Below, in pieces: positions 53,478-64,000 of a DNA stretch of 64,000 nt. Origin of the DNA: Vitellaria paradoxa (Eukaryota > Streptophyta > Magnoliopsida > Ericales > Sapotaceae); contig CM034233.1 in the NCBI GenBank assembly GCA_019916065.1, positions 39,720,862-39,784,861 on the forward strand. Direction: 5' to 3'. Below the pieces are notes generated by a model. The model saw only the letters and a list, made by a program, of their open reading frames with translations, had not been told where the DNA came from and did not search any database. Both the position numbers and the translations under genes were made by a program. Numbering within the stretch: position 1 is the stretch's first letter; every line of letters begins with the position of its first letter.

Positions 53478-54038
53478 GATAGACTAGGTTGAAAGCTTAG
53501 CTTTCTTCAGATTTTAGGGTAGCACACAATGAAATTCCAGCACAGAAATGAGAAGAATTACAAGTAAGCAATCATCAAAATTGAGTTTATTGATCATCAA
53601 TCCTCCCAGATACTTTCTTAGATCCTTCACAAATTAATCAAGCAATGTATAATCAAACTCAACAAAAAGTTCCTGAAGTCAGTTACTATTCATTCGAGAA
53701 CGACTTCAGCAGTAGAAATCCGATTGTTCCAGATTCTAGATTCTGAATCGTTTAGGTCTTGAAAATAAAAATTGGATTCTTCAAAGAGAGGTTCAAACAA
53801 ATCCTAGCTGAGAAGAAACCAAACCTGCAATGAGTTCTCTGCTTATGTTAAATCGAGCAGCTCAACTCGTCAAGTACACGTCTAGATTCCAATCTGTAGG
53901 AGTTTCCAATCTGCCCCGAGCACCTTAATTAACAGCTTCAATTAATCACAGATCAATTAGCACAAAAGAGCAACAGTGAAGGCCACTGAAATCCCAGGAA
54001 GAAAATTTTGGTTGAGAGCTTCTCTCTCTAACCCTTAC
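53478..54038 (-). other. LINE-2 5' UTR
   Basis: 560 bp from the TSD to the ORF1 start. It begins (element strand) GTAAGGGTTAGAGAGAGAAG. No internal coding is seen. Confidence 0.7.
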
Positions 54039-54140
54039 TTAATTCGTTAGATTTTGCTCTTACAAGAGTTCAACTTAGTTATAAAAGATAAGAAGAGAGT
54101 GGAAAATGTAGTTGCTATTCACTTATCTCGTCTTCCAGAA

Positions 54141-55490
54141 GAACTACAAATTAAAGATTAATGATGGATTTCCAGACGAGCGTCTCTTTAGTGTGGCAGT
54201 CATATCTTCTACCACGCCTCCGTGGTATGTAAATATTACCAATTATTTAGTGACTGGCAAAATTTCAGATGAATGGAGTGCAAAGGACAAAAAGATATGC
54301 TTAAGGAATGTTTGAGTATTTTTCTGGATGATCCGTATCTATTCAAGTATTATCCTAATCAAGTTATCAGACAATGTATTCTTGATTGGGAGGTTCCTGG
54401 TATCCTACAATTCTGCCACTCACAAGCATATGGTGGTCATTTCTCTATAACAAAGACATATTCTAAAATTCTCCAAAGTGGTTTCTATTGGCTCGCTCTT
54501 TTCAAAGATGTTCAAAGCTTTTGTATGTCGTGCGATCGATGTTAAAGATTAGGAAGCTTGACAAGACGTAACATGATGCCACCAACTCCTATTCTTGTTG
54601 GGGCATCGACTTCATAGGATCGTTTCCTGTTTTGTTTGGATATGAGTACATCCTAGTGGGGGCAGATTACGTATCCAAATGGTTAAGGTTATCACAACAC
54701 GGATGAATGATCATAAAATAGTACTTAAATTCTTTCATGAAAATATCTTTTCTAGATTTGGAGTTCCTAAAGCCATTATTAGTGATGGAGGAAAACACTT
54801 CTATAACAGACTAATTGGAATCTTTATATGGTGTAGTTCATAAGGTAGGTATTTTGTACCATCCTCAAACAAGTGGTCAAGTGAAACATACTAATCATGA
54901 GATTAAGCAAATTTTAGAAAAGATTTTGGTTAATCCTAACCGTAAGGACTGCTCTTTGTGTTTGGTGGATTCTCTATTGGCATATCGTACAGCTTACAAG
55001 ACGAACATTGGGAATGTCACCTTATCGACTTATTTATGAAAAACCTTGCCATCTGCTAGTTGAACTAGAACATTAGGCCTATTAGGCCATTAAACAGTTC
55101 AATTCATGTATCGACGAAGCAGGACTCCATCGTAAACTCCAGTTGGTAGAAATGGACAAATCCGAAATGATGCTTATGAGAATGCAAATATTTCAACAGA
55201 AAAGATGAAAAACATTCATGATAAGCACATAGTAAGTTAAACCTTTTGTGAAGGTCAAAAAGCACTGTTGTATAAATCATGGCTTCATTTGTTTTCAGGA
55301 AAGTTGCAATCTAAGTGGGTAGGACCATTTATTGTAGTAAAGGCGTCTAAGCATAGGGCTATTGAGATTGAAAATTTGAAAAATAAGAAACGTTTTAAAG
55401 TAAATAGACACCGTCTCAAGCCGTATCTAGAGAATTTTTTGGCTATGGTTGAAACATGGGATCTTGAGGATTCACCACCCTTTGAGTGAA
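54141..55490 (+). pseudogene. Athila integrase
   Basis: It follows RNase H. The zinc-binding domain is CHSQAYGGHFSITKTYSKIL and FCMSCDRC. The core has GIDFIGSFP (first Asp), ISDGGKHFYN (second Asp), and [16 protein letters not shown], where the catalytic Glu of GQVE has become Lys. The C-terminus (55268-55490) has GKLQSKWVGPFIVVKA and NRHRLKPYLE. Stops, frameshifts and the lost Glu make it dead. Confidence 0.87.
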
Positions 55491-55566
55491 TTTCATAACC
55501 GTCTTATAGTTGTTGTAAATTAGTAGGAATTAGCACCCAAAAAAAAAAAAAAAGAAATTTGCTTTT

Positions 55567-55790
55567 GCCATCTAAACACCCTATCGCAATCTGAATGCCA
55601 TTATCCAGTATGGGAGCTTAAAATTGTTGGTGAAATTTTGCTCTTGCTATTTAGATGCCAAATCGCCATCTGGACGCCAGTGTCAAGTAAGTCAAGGTTC
55701 AAAATTTAGGTTAAATTTTCTTGCCTCATCGTTTGGATGCTATCATGCCATTCGAACGCGTTGCACATAGAATCCATTAAAACCCTCCTT
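55567..55790 (+). repeat. three ~80-bp degenerate tandem units after Athila integrase
   Basis: Units start near 55567, 55646 and 55726. Each holds a pair of related words (ATCTAAACACC / ATCTGAATGCC; ATTTAGATGCC / ATCTGGACGCC; GTTTGGATGCT / ATTCGAACGCG) about 20 bp apart. A similar pair occurs near 44120-44160, just inside the primer-binding site. Confidence 0.65.
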
Positions 55791-56599
55791 CCCTGTTCAT
55801 TTTGCATGAATCCTTTTTCAAATTAGTTTCTAACTCTCTCCAGACTGTTAATCCTTCACTCCCACACAAGTTCAACTCAAAAGTAAGGATTGATTCACAA
55901 CAAAATCGAGTTCTAATCGTGTTCTTTAGCCATTTCTAGTAAAGCCCTAAACTGGTTTTCATATTTCTTGTTTGTTTCAAACTATATTGCCTTCAGTTCA
56001 TGTGTACCAATCTTTGATTCAAGAATTTGTTGAATTTAGATTCTTTGGGTTTCAATAAGATTTTTGTGGATTATTTTTGAAATTTTGATTAAGTATCAAA
56101 CACTTGTGGAGTTTTCTCAATTTCAGCCATTTTGAAATCAAATTTCTATCCATTTTTAAGTTTGAAAGCTTTATGAACATGTAGGTCATTGTGATTAATT
56201 TTCACACTTATGAAGCTATATTATTTTTTAAGTTCATATGGTTTTCAAGAACAACTGGAACATGAATTTTTCTGTAAATTCACACTTTCATATTTAAATT
56301 ACAAATTTTTGGAAAGGAATGTTGAAATCCAAGTCCGAATTCCATTGGACGCAAATTCTTGAATATCGTGGCACTACTATAGACTCAGTAATGAGTTTTG
56401 CAAATGTCACTTTATGGATGTAAAATTCATACGATTCTATATCAGGGCATTTACTCTAGAATGAGCTACAATTGGGTAGGAAAGTTTAGATTGGGCCACC
56501 ATTTGTGTTGGGTGGACTTAGGATGCTTTGTACTACCCAATTGTAGATATTTAAGCTTAATTTTATATTGATTATTTATTGTTGCTTGAATTGTAGAAA

Positions 56600-57642
56600 A
56601 TGGGTCCTAGAAAACTGTTGGCTCGTTGAAACATTTCTTGAATCGACTACGATGATCATAGGTTCACTTGTATAAAAAATGAAACTGATTTTAGGAAGTT
56701 TTGGGGGAAAAGGGCTATCTTTTTAGAAAGATTCTGGGATATTAAAGAATTTAGAGGGGAAGAATTTGAGTGGTATTAAAATTTTTCTGCGAGGGATTGG
56801 CTTTAATTTGCCCATTTTCAACCTAGTTCCATACCTGAGGTAGTTAGGGAGTTTTGTGTCAATCTCACCAAATCTAAGGAGGATAAGGAAATTTCATCCA
56901 TTGTTATATTCGGGGAACTAACACAGACATCACCGTTGCTCATTTTGCAAGAATACTAAACCTTCCTTGTCCCAATATGCCAGACTTCCCTTATGCTCCT
57001 AGAGAAACTCCTTTCATACAAACTATTACACACGAAATTCTATTAGGGGGGTAGAATGGCCAGCTGAGGGTCAAGTTAAGGTAACTGATTTGAACAACAA
57101 GTACTGGCCTATCCACATGTTTAGTCGTTCAAATTTACTTCATTTAGGACGTACTTCTAAGTGTGGTGAGTGTCGAGCTCAACTCATTTATGCAATTAGC
57201 ATGGGAAAGTGATTGATTTACCCCTCCCCTCTACCTTTAGGAGTACTTAAAGGATTTTCAAGACCATCCCCGAAGACAGAGAGGCATTCCATTTGGGGGC
57301 TTTCTAACTCAGTTGTTTAGGAGCTATCGTCCGAATCTCACTGATGATTTACAAATAGCTCTAGGCCCAGGTGCCCTCAATTATGAATCTTTCATAAAAG
57401 CTAGGCTGCCATCTGAGAGGGGGAGAAAAAGACAAGCCACTGCTCCACGGCATGAAGCAAGGGGAAGCTCTCAAGCTGAACCTTAGGGACAAGAAGAGCC
57501 AGGGGAAGTCACTACTCAGCAACTAGTAGAGATGCTCAGGAGCCAGGGTACTCGACTTGACTGCCTTGAGGCAGTCACGAATGAGAACAACTGGTTGCTT
57601 CTTTATGAGATGGAGCACCATTTCCACCACCACAATAGATAA
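56600..57642 (+). pseudogene. Athila ORF after integrase (env position, PF20167-like)
   Basis: From ATG 56600 (MGPRKLLAR, then a stop) a degenerate frame shows RFTCIKNETDFRKFWGKRA, an IPEVVREFCVNLTKSKEDKE block and LNLPCPNMPDFPYAPRETPF after a frameshift. This resembles the putative plant transposon protein domain (PF20167, Transposase_32) often annotated in ORFs of such retroelements. The end, near 57420-57640, has a coiled-coil-like QLVEMLRSQGTRLDCLEAV. TTGTAG directly before the ATG (AG at 56595-56596) looks like a 3' splice site. The function in retroelements is not established. Confidence 0.55.
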
Positions 57643-57977
57643 AATTTGATGATATCATTTTTTTCACTCTTTTTGTATTTTCTTGAGAGTTTAGCGAGTG
57701 AACCACATGTTTACTATTTGTACTCCTAAAACTCTACCTTTTTTATGTTATTTGGATAGAACTTGAATGTAGGTTGGTTATTTCACTCTTCTATTGTAAC
57801 TTAACACTCATGATGGATGTTATGACCTACATGCATGTTATTTAATTTTGTTTTGCTTTATCTATTATCCTTAGGAATTTAATTGTAGTTTTTTAGTTTT
57901 ATTTTTTATTTTCTTTTTAGTTACTTCATGTTTGGCATTGCTTTATCATTGAGCAACATTGTTAAGACCATTTTGAA

Positions 57978-58542
57978 TTGATTTTATTGCACAGGTTACA
58001 AATGTCTGACATAACTAACATTGTCATTAAAGAACGAGAGAGTGAAAACCTTAAGCTTAACTCAAATGGTGAAAATGAGACTGATAGTTCAGAGATAGAT
58101 TCGGACGAGTGGCCTGATGAGATATTTGAGGAGAGTAATTCCCCACCTTTGCCATTCCAGTTTCCCCCTTTGTTCTTAATAGCTCCACACCAATTCTTTG
58201 AGGGGGCAAGGGTGGGATGAAATTGACCTTGAAATTTTAGTTAGAATGGAATGGGCAGAAATTGATATGGCTAATGAGTGGTCTGATACACCCACCCTAG
58301 AAACTGACACTGACACCACCCCACCCTCTGAGGACATTCTAAAGTTTGACGGTGATGATCACGATGACTATACTGATATGCCATCTCTCGAGGATATACC
58401 TAGTTATGAAACCGATATAGGTGAGGACGACGATATTGTCTCTTTCATTACTTCATGTTTAGACCTAGAAGCATCAAAACACTTAGAAGTCCCTCTTGAG
58501 ATGGTATACTGTTTTGATGAGTATTATGCTGACTCGAGGTAA
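57978..58542 (+). pseudogene. acidic ORF near the Athila 3' end, unknown
   Basis: From ATG 58002 (MSDITNIVIKERESENLKL) the frame runs to 58220. A second frame overlapping from 58198 continues to 58542; the switch falls at a GGGGG run (58200-58204), so one base change separates the halves of a roughly 180-codon ORF. The product is strongly acidic (SSEIDSDEWPDEIFEESN, KFDGDDHDDYTDMPSLED). The ATG follows TTATTGCACAG by seven bases, a good 3' splice site with a pyrimidine-rich tract. I recognise no family. Confidence 0.5.
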
Positions 58543-58545
58543 TAT

Positions 58546-60266
58546 TTAACCTTGTCTATTTATTTTCTTTTTGTGGTTTACATATTCCATATGATTCCAC
58601 AACTTTGTGCATACATTAAGTTGGGGGGAGGGGGGAAGATCCATTAGCATAACCATGTGTTTACTGTTTTCATTTTTCAAACATCACACATGCTCACGCA
58701 CATTTGGGTAGACACATTAGGACAATGTGTCCATTAAGTTGGGGGCTAGACGCATGTGTGCATATGCATGTACATAATCATAAAATTTCTACTTAAAAAC
58801 CCAAGTTAACATAAATGAGACATTGCGTGCATGAATTTAACTAGTTTTAAGAGAGTATTAATTAGTAAAAGAATGAATGAATTATTTTTAGTTTTAAGCA
58901 AGGGATAAAATCCAAAATGAGCATAAACTCTTTTCTAAGATATGAAAAACTTACCAACTAAATTGTGAGAATGAGGATGTATTGAGAATTAAAATTTATG
59001 AGAACTAATTGCCCAAGTATACCAAAACATAGGTGGAGATTCAAAAACATCTAATCATTGTGAGATTTAGGGCTATATCCTTCTTCTTGAGAGAGTACAG
59101 TAAATCTAGAATTTTTTTCATCTCTCTCTCTCTCTCTCTCTTTCTTTTTCTTTTTTTGTATAGCTTCGTAACATGATTTTGCCTTGGTATGAAATGCACA
59201 AGTTACTTTGTTTGTTTTTATGCACTTGGATTAATGCTCTGTAAAGATTTATTAGCCTTTGGAGTGATGTTAGGCCATCTTAAAATCTTTTGAGCCTATA
59301 GCCTTCCTTGATTTCATTATCCTAGGAGCCAATTTGAGACCTTTGAAAATAATAAATGTTGTTCTTTGTTTTACCCACATTGGATAACCTTTTTTTACCT
59401 TAGTTTAATAGGAAAAGCCAACCCTTGCATATCTTAGGACAATGCTAAGATGTATAAGGGAGGAGCTTGGAAAAAAAAAAACAAAAAATAATATTTATAT
59501 ATATATGGGACAACATTTCATGAGTTCATTAGTGCTACTCCCATGAAAAAATATATATATATAAAATAAAGTTTCGATTTTTGGCATTCTAAGAGATGAA
59601 AGGAGAGAAGTTGAACGGGGAAGGAATGAAATGTGAAGCACTTTATTCTTTAAGTCCCTAAGACATACGTTTTGAATTCCTTATCATTCATTTATTAACC
59701 TAACACCTCATGGCCAGGTTACAACCTAGTAAAAACCTAACGGAGTTTATGTGAAAGACATTCTAAAAGAGAATTGATTTAAGTTGTGTGATCAAGTAAG
59801 ATTATCTTGAATTATGTATTGATACATTCTTCCATGAAGCTGTTGTCACTCTTATATATGTTCTAATTTTTCTTTGATTTGTTTGAGGTTTATTGCATAA
59901 ACTTGTCTTTGTAATCTAGCATGAACCTAGTGGGAACCTTATCAGAGTGATTTTATTTGTTGAGTGATCAACCTGGCAACATTTAGAGTCAAAACCACTA
60001 TTTTTGTGTTATATTTGGCAATTGGTTTGAGTAAATGATATGAATCAATATATTTGAGTTTAAACAGTTGAAATTGGTTGAGTTTGACATGTCAACAGAA
60101 AGGTTTATTCGATTTTTGAATGATATCACTTGCTTGTTACTGAATTTAATCCATAACATTCTTCCAACTAATTGGTATTTGATTAAAAACTAGTCGTGGG
60201 ATTTTGTGGGTAGTTTAATTAGGACATTGCATTGCTAGGGACTAGCAACACCTAAGTTGGGGGATG
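58546..60266 (+). other. Athila 3' non-coding region with repeated polypurine-like motifs
   Basis: No coding. ATTAAGTTGGGGG occurs near 58616 and 58734, and AAGTTGGGGGATG at 60254-60266 directly before the 3' LTR is the probable functional polypurine tract. A CT microsatellite lies at about 59124-59143. Two poly-A/AT-rich tracts are near 59470-59570. Confidence 0.7.
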
Positions 60267-61831
60267 TGATTATACTTAAAACGTGTAATTACAAGACCCA
60301 AATTTAGTCCTAAAATATACATTCATTGATTAGTTAGTTGAGATATTATTTACTTTGTGTTCTAATAGTTTCTATTTTAAAAAATGCGAAGAAACGATAG
60401 AAAATGATGAGATTCTCGTGGAAGAAAAAAATAACAAAGATGAAAGTTTCTCCATCGTTCAAGTTCAGACGTGCAAACGCTCAGTTAGGATGACAGCGAA
60501 GCAATTGTGGAAGAAATTGAAGAAACTAATGAGGAAATCAAAATTTTGGCTTTGCCCTCTAGACGGTAATATAGTGTCCAGACGCTATTTTCTAGTAGCT
60601 AAATAGTTTGACACTTAGGAAATTTTTAAGTTTGAGTTTGGATTTTTGTTCTTGTTGTCCGAACCCTAGTTTCCTGTGTGGGCGCTGTGGTGCAACATTG
60701 ATTCATATTTTCTATTTTAGCTTAGGGTTTTGATGTATCTATAGCGTTTATTGCTCAAACTTTTAGAAAAAGCCGTTCACATACAGTTTACAGAGTCTTC
60801 TTAGGGTTTAGTTTTTGATTCCTTTATGTCATTTTGATGCTTTCATAGTTTGGATCCAAGGATTATTCATCAAACATTTCAAATAATTGATTAAGTTTCT
60901 AGGTTTCTTTATTGCAGTTGGTTTTGTTTATTTTAATCCCTTCTTTTTATTGATTTTGTTTATTTTTGATGATGCTAGGCTAGGCTTTATTTCTTGATTC
61001 AACCCATAAATGATGGGTAGATTATTATTTATTGATTGAATGCCAAGAAAACCATGTTAAGGTTTCTATTTTTCTGAACTAATTAATTTTGATTCAAAAA
61101 CTTTCGAATGCATATAACATCGGTCACATTTTCTTAAAATCCTCGATGCTATTATAAGATTAAAATAGATATATTTTTGAATTTAGATAAATTGAGTTTG
61201 GAATAATGATAAAATAATAGAATGTTTTTCTCCCCGATTTACCCATCGGCTATGGTTCACTGAAGGCTACAATAAATTGATGTGGGTCCCGAGTTATTAA
61301 AAAAAAGAATATTTTTCTAGTTTTCCTTTCCTAATGTGAATTTAAAGCTGAGCTTTGGTAAGTTTATTTTAATGAAAATATCTTTCGGTTTATTTTTCCT
61401 AAACATGAAACTTAAACTGAGGTAAATGTGTGTTCAATTAAAAAATAAATAACCTACTCAGATTTGCAAGTTGAATCAAGATATTTTAATAATTATTTGT
61501 TGAGACTTTATTTTCATTGCTGGCTTTGTTTTGTTTTATTTCTTTTGTCTGTCTTAGTTGGATTATTTATATCATTTAATTTTAGTTGTTACTTTGAGTT
61601 TTTACACTTAAAGTTTTGTTAAGTCTTTAGAGTCAAACATTCAAAATTCTGATAACTCAAACCTGATTTACTTTTCTGTATGCAGAAACCTAGAATAGCA
61701 TAACTTAGAAAACCCAGAGATCAGAAACATTAGCTTTCTTGAGAATTTGATACTTGATTTCACTAGGATTAAACTACACTGCACCCTCTTGCACTTGGGA
61801 GGTAATTTAATAGTTTTATTGGAGTAGTTCA
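60267..61831 (+). repeat. Athila 3' LTR
   Basis: 1565 bp, partner of 42517-43998. Differences include a 75-bp retroposed insert (61232-61306) and a deletion around 61045. The TATA region is mutated (TATCTATAG near 60735). Confidence 0.88.
61232..61306 (+). mobile_element. 75-bp SINE-like or truncated retroposed insert in Athila 3' LTR
   Basis: It is absent from the 5' LTR. It ends in GAGTTATTAAAAAAAA (A tail) and is flanked by 12-bp repeats with one mismatch (61220-61231 GAATGTTTTTCT and 61307-61318 GAATATTTTTCT). The interior starts CCCCGATTTACCC. It is too short to assign a family. Confidence 0.7.
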
Positions 61832-61836
61832 CTTAT

Positions 61837-63022
61837 GTTTGATTTTTGGGATGTTGACTGAGCTTGGTTTGGGGACTTGTAGATTTGTTTTGGAGCTTTG
61901 TTTCCTAGTTGGTTAGACTAAGATTGTTATTTAAATTTAAAACATGAATTTATGTATTTTTATATTTTATTTATATTTATTGCTCCATGGCTTGTGTGTA
62001 TAGCTCTGAAGTGTGGTAGGAAAAGTGATTAAATAGTTTAATATATGTTTCTTTTATTCATGTACTGGGGTCAAAGAATCTGAGGCATAACACCTCGGCT
62101 AAACCAAGTAACAGTGCTCCATCACAAGTACAAACTCAATATCTTGGCCTTATACCCTTGCAATCATATCAAAAAAGTCTAAATATAATAATATTATAGT
62201 ACCAAAAATAAATTAAATAGTTGTAATGAAAAATTTTTTGAATCCAACACAAGGAACCCTGCCTATCTTTCGGGTTCCGCATCTGTAACACAATATGTAG
62301 GGACGTAAGCACTAATTCATTTATACCTATGATGTATAATAAAAACATATATAATATACAATAATGATAGAGGTAACAAATGATAAACATCATAATACCA
62401 ATATTAGTATCCAACAACCACATGTCATTTTAAAAACCCAACATCGATAACCAATTATCATAAATCAAGATCAATATCCAAATAATCACCATAATAAATT
62501 ATCCATTTATTATCTTTCTTTTATCCCTTTATCATTTTTATATCACCATATCACAATAATAGGAAAGATACTATCAATGTCGTCTTCTATAGGCCAACAA
62601 CCAATGGAAGCGGTCAACCACAATGTCGTTGTTTGTGAGTCTTGGCTCGTAAGCTATGATTAGCCGAGTCACGTTATTGTTTGTGGATTAACATCCACCT
62701 ACCATGATTAACCAGATAACTTTTGTCATTTATGGATCGAGATTCAAGGGCCATGATTAATTGGATAACCGTCGTGATATAGACTACTAACCTATGGGCA
62801 TGATAACTAACCCCTACGCAGGTTTAGGGCTTTTCAATCCAAGGGTAATCTCTATAATCCTCCCTATTTTCTAATATTTAATAGCCTTACAATCACAACA
62901 TCAATTAATTTCATTTACCTCTTTCATTATCTTAACATATCTTATTTATAACCATAACAAATGATTAACAATGGATCACATCATCATCACCACTGTCCTT
63001 AACAATTCATCAAAAATAGTAA
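61837..63022 (-). repeat. diverged Tekay-type LTR fragment
   Basis: Read on the minus strand, 62780-62880 (AGATTACCCTTGGATTGAAA, GTTAGTAGT) and 62250-62310 (ACGTCCCTACA, GATGCGG) resemble the solo LTR at about 41280-41370 and 41965-41985 in the same order. It is likely a decayed LTR of the same broad group. Ends were not found; 61837-62050 shows nothing recognisable. Confidence 0.45.
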
Positions 63023-64000
63023 TGATTATACTTGAAAAGTGTAATCGCAAAACCTTTATTTTAGCATAAATTCATTTATTTTCTTGTTAAATTCATGCTT
63101 TTTATTAATATCTAAGCTAATAATGTTTATTTTTCTTAATTGTAGTGAAGAAGACTCAATAAATGCCATTGGGAGCGTTAAAGACGAAGAAAATGACGAA
63201 GGACAACTTAAGGTACAAGTGCAGGAATGAGGGTGTCCGGACACCTTCAGGACACCCGAGTGCAGAGAAGACCTGGGAGCTTACTGCCGTTCGGACACCC
63301 CCATTGGGTGTCCAGACACCTGGACATGCGGGGTTGAATTGGTTATTCGTTTTTAGGGTTTTCTTGTGAGGGTTATAAAAACCCATTGTACAGCCGTTCT
63401 TGGGGACTTCTTCTCTTCTTTTCCTCTAACTTTTCAAGACATTCTTAGGATTATATTCTTTATTTTTCATTCTTTTTGGAAGATGATTTCAAGACTTATT
63501 ATTGCCGTTTGTCGGATTGCTTCGGTGTTGTTCATAGTTTGGCATTCTTTTGATGCATTGAAGTATGGTATTTAAAGCTTGATTTTAATAATAGTTTCTT
63601 TAGATTTATTCTTCATCTAAACATCTTGTCTATTGAATATTTATTGATTTATTTGAATGAATCTTGATTCAATATTAGAGCAGATTTATTTTCTGCAAGT
63701 ATTCATTCTTGTTCAGATTTCTTCTTCTAAAACCATCTGGTTCTTGATTGATTTATTGTGTTGATTGAATGGTTTCTTTAACTATGGTAGCGTAGGTTTC
63801 TTTTCCTTGATTTAACTTCATAGGGAGGGTGGATTGGTTTATTTATGTTTGTGCTAGGTTTTCATAGATGATTACGCAAATGCATGAACATCTACGAAAA
63901 CTCTTCAAATCTGGTTTTCTATTTCAAGAACTTTCGAAAAACAAAAAAACTTTTGATCACATTCCGGTAATCACTGATAAAGGTTTTTGAAACATTAATT
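63023..64000 (+). repeat. partial LTR of another Athila-like element, runs off the window
   Basis: It starts TGATTATACTTGAAAAGTG, the same terminal palindrome type as the Athila LTRs, but the rest differs, so it is another family. TATAAAA lies at 63374-63380. GGTGTCCGGACACC (63232-63245) and GGTGTCCAGACACC (63307-63320) lie upstream. The short ORFs here are not genes. Confidence 0.65.

Larger units (their letters stand above)
48318..54038 (-). mobile_element. LINE-2: full-length L1-type LINE
   Basis: A 5.7-kb minus-strand LINE with a 17-bp TSD (48301-48317 and 54039-54055, one mismatch). It contains a 5' UTR, ORF1, ORF2 and a short A tail that blends with the TSD. The Athila RNase H continues across the two junctions. 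It is complete in length but has stops in both ORFs. Confidence 0.92.
42517..61831 (+). mobile_element. Athila-type Ty3/Gypsy retrotransposon, containing LINE-2
   Basis: A 19.3-kb composite; about 13.5 kb without LINE-2 and a small retroposed insert. It has long LTRs (42517-43998 and 60267-61831), a tRNA-Asp-type primer-binding site, gag, protease, RT, RNase H and integrase, then two additional ORFs and a long 3' non-coding part. The flanks TTTAT (42512-42516) and CTTAT (61832-61836) match at four of five bases. The long LTR, Asp primer site and extra ORF after integrase point to the Athila lineage. All frames are broken. Confidence 0.88.

Noticed and set aside
63163..63575. ORFs of 68-76 codons in the last kilobase
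   Set aside because: They overlap on both strands in an LTR with palindromic repeats; no protein-like features.
1..64000. CRISPR arrays, bacterial operons, rRNA or tRNA genes
   Set aside because: No spaced direct-repeat array and no tRNA cloverleaf or rRNA-like sequence was seen; primer-binding sites are short tRNA complements only.

Overview
The window is nuclear DNA from a flowering plant, most likely a eudicot. It carries a spliced gene with GT-AG introns, L1- and RTE-type LINEs, Copia elements, and Tat-, Athila- and Tekay-type Gypsy elements. Nearly every long reading frame belongs to a decayed transposable element. I see one ordinary host gene: a minus-strand RING-H2 E3 ubiquitin ligase of the BIG BROTHER-related type. 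Six exons lie between 36367 and 25485, and the exon carrying the last zinc-ligand pair is not found in the window.

Region 1-25.3 kb is a nested stack of elements downstream of exon 6 of that gene. The base is a degenerate plus-strand Copia (Copia-H: 11388-11840, 12614-13119, 24286-25315). An L1 LINE (LINE-1, 38-11387) sits in its gag-protease side. A Copia element (Copia-A, minus strand, 5833-10941, TSD GTCTT) sits in the last codons of LINE-1 ORF2. A hAT-like non-autonomous element (11841-12613) and a solo LTR (LTR-S, 13120-13633 plus 24136-24285) also interrupt Copia-H. A 10.5-kb Tat-lineage Gypsy (13634-24130, minus strand, TSD CTCAC) is inserted in LTR-S. The Tat element carries a roughly 500-codon antisense ORF and a 99-bp tandem repeat. 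Its two LTRs differ by about 10% at both ends but only about 0.6% in the middle.

Region 25.5-36.4 kb is the E3 ligase gene. Intron 3 (8.9 kb) holds a 42-bp RTE stub with an 18-bp TSD, a 321-bp TRIM, and an old Copia (Copia-B, 27452-33147) that itself contains an RTE LINE (29254-30198). Intron 1 has a Helitron-like candidate.

Region 36.4-64 kb has no host gene that I can see. It contains an AT-rich duplicated repeat, minus-strand Copia RNase H pieces split by two solo LTRs (about 1.3 kb Athila-like and 2.7 kb Tekay-like), a 19.3-kb Athila-type composite (42517-61831), a diverged Tekay-type LTR fragment, and a further LTR running off the right edge. The Athila interior holds gag, protease, RT, RNase H, integrase, two further ORFs each just behind a 3' splice-site-like sequence, and a full-length L1 LINE (LINE-2, 48318-54038, minus strand, 17-bp TSD).

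The pattern I found most unexpected is that several unrelated LTRs each carry their own short palindromic word, repeated a few times, mostly 40-330 bp upstream of the TATA-like box. In LTR-S that word forms a perfect four-unit heat-shock element. All domain and family names come from reading motifs; no database search was possible.
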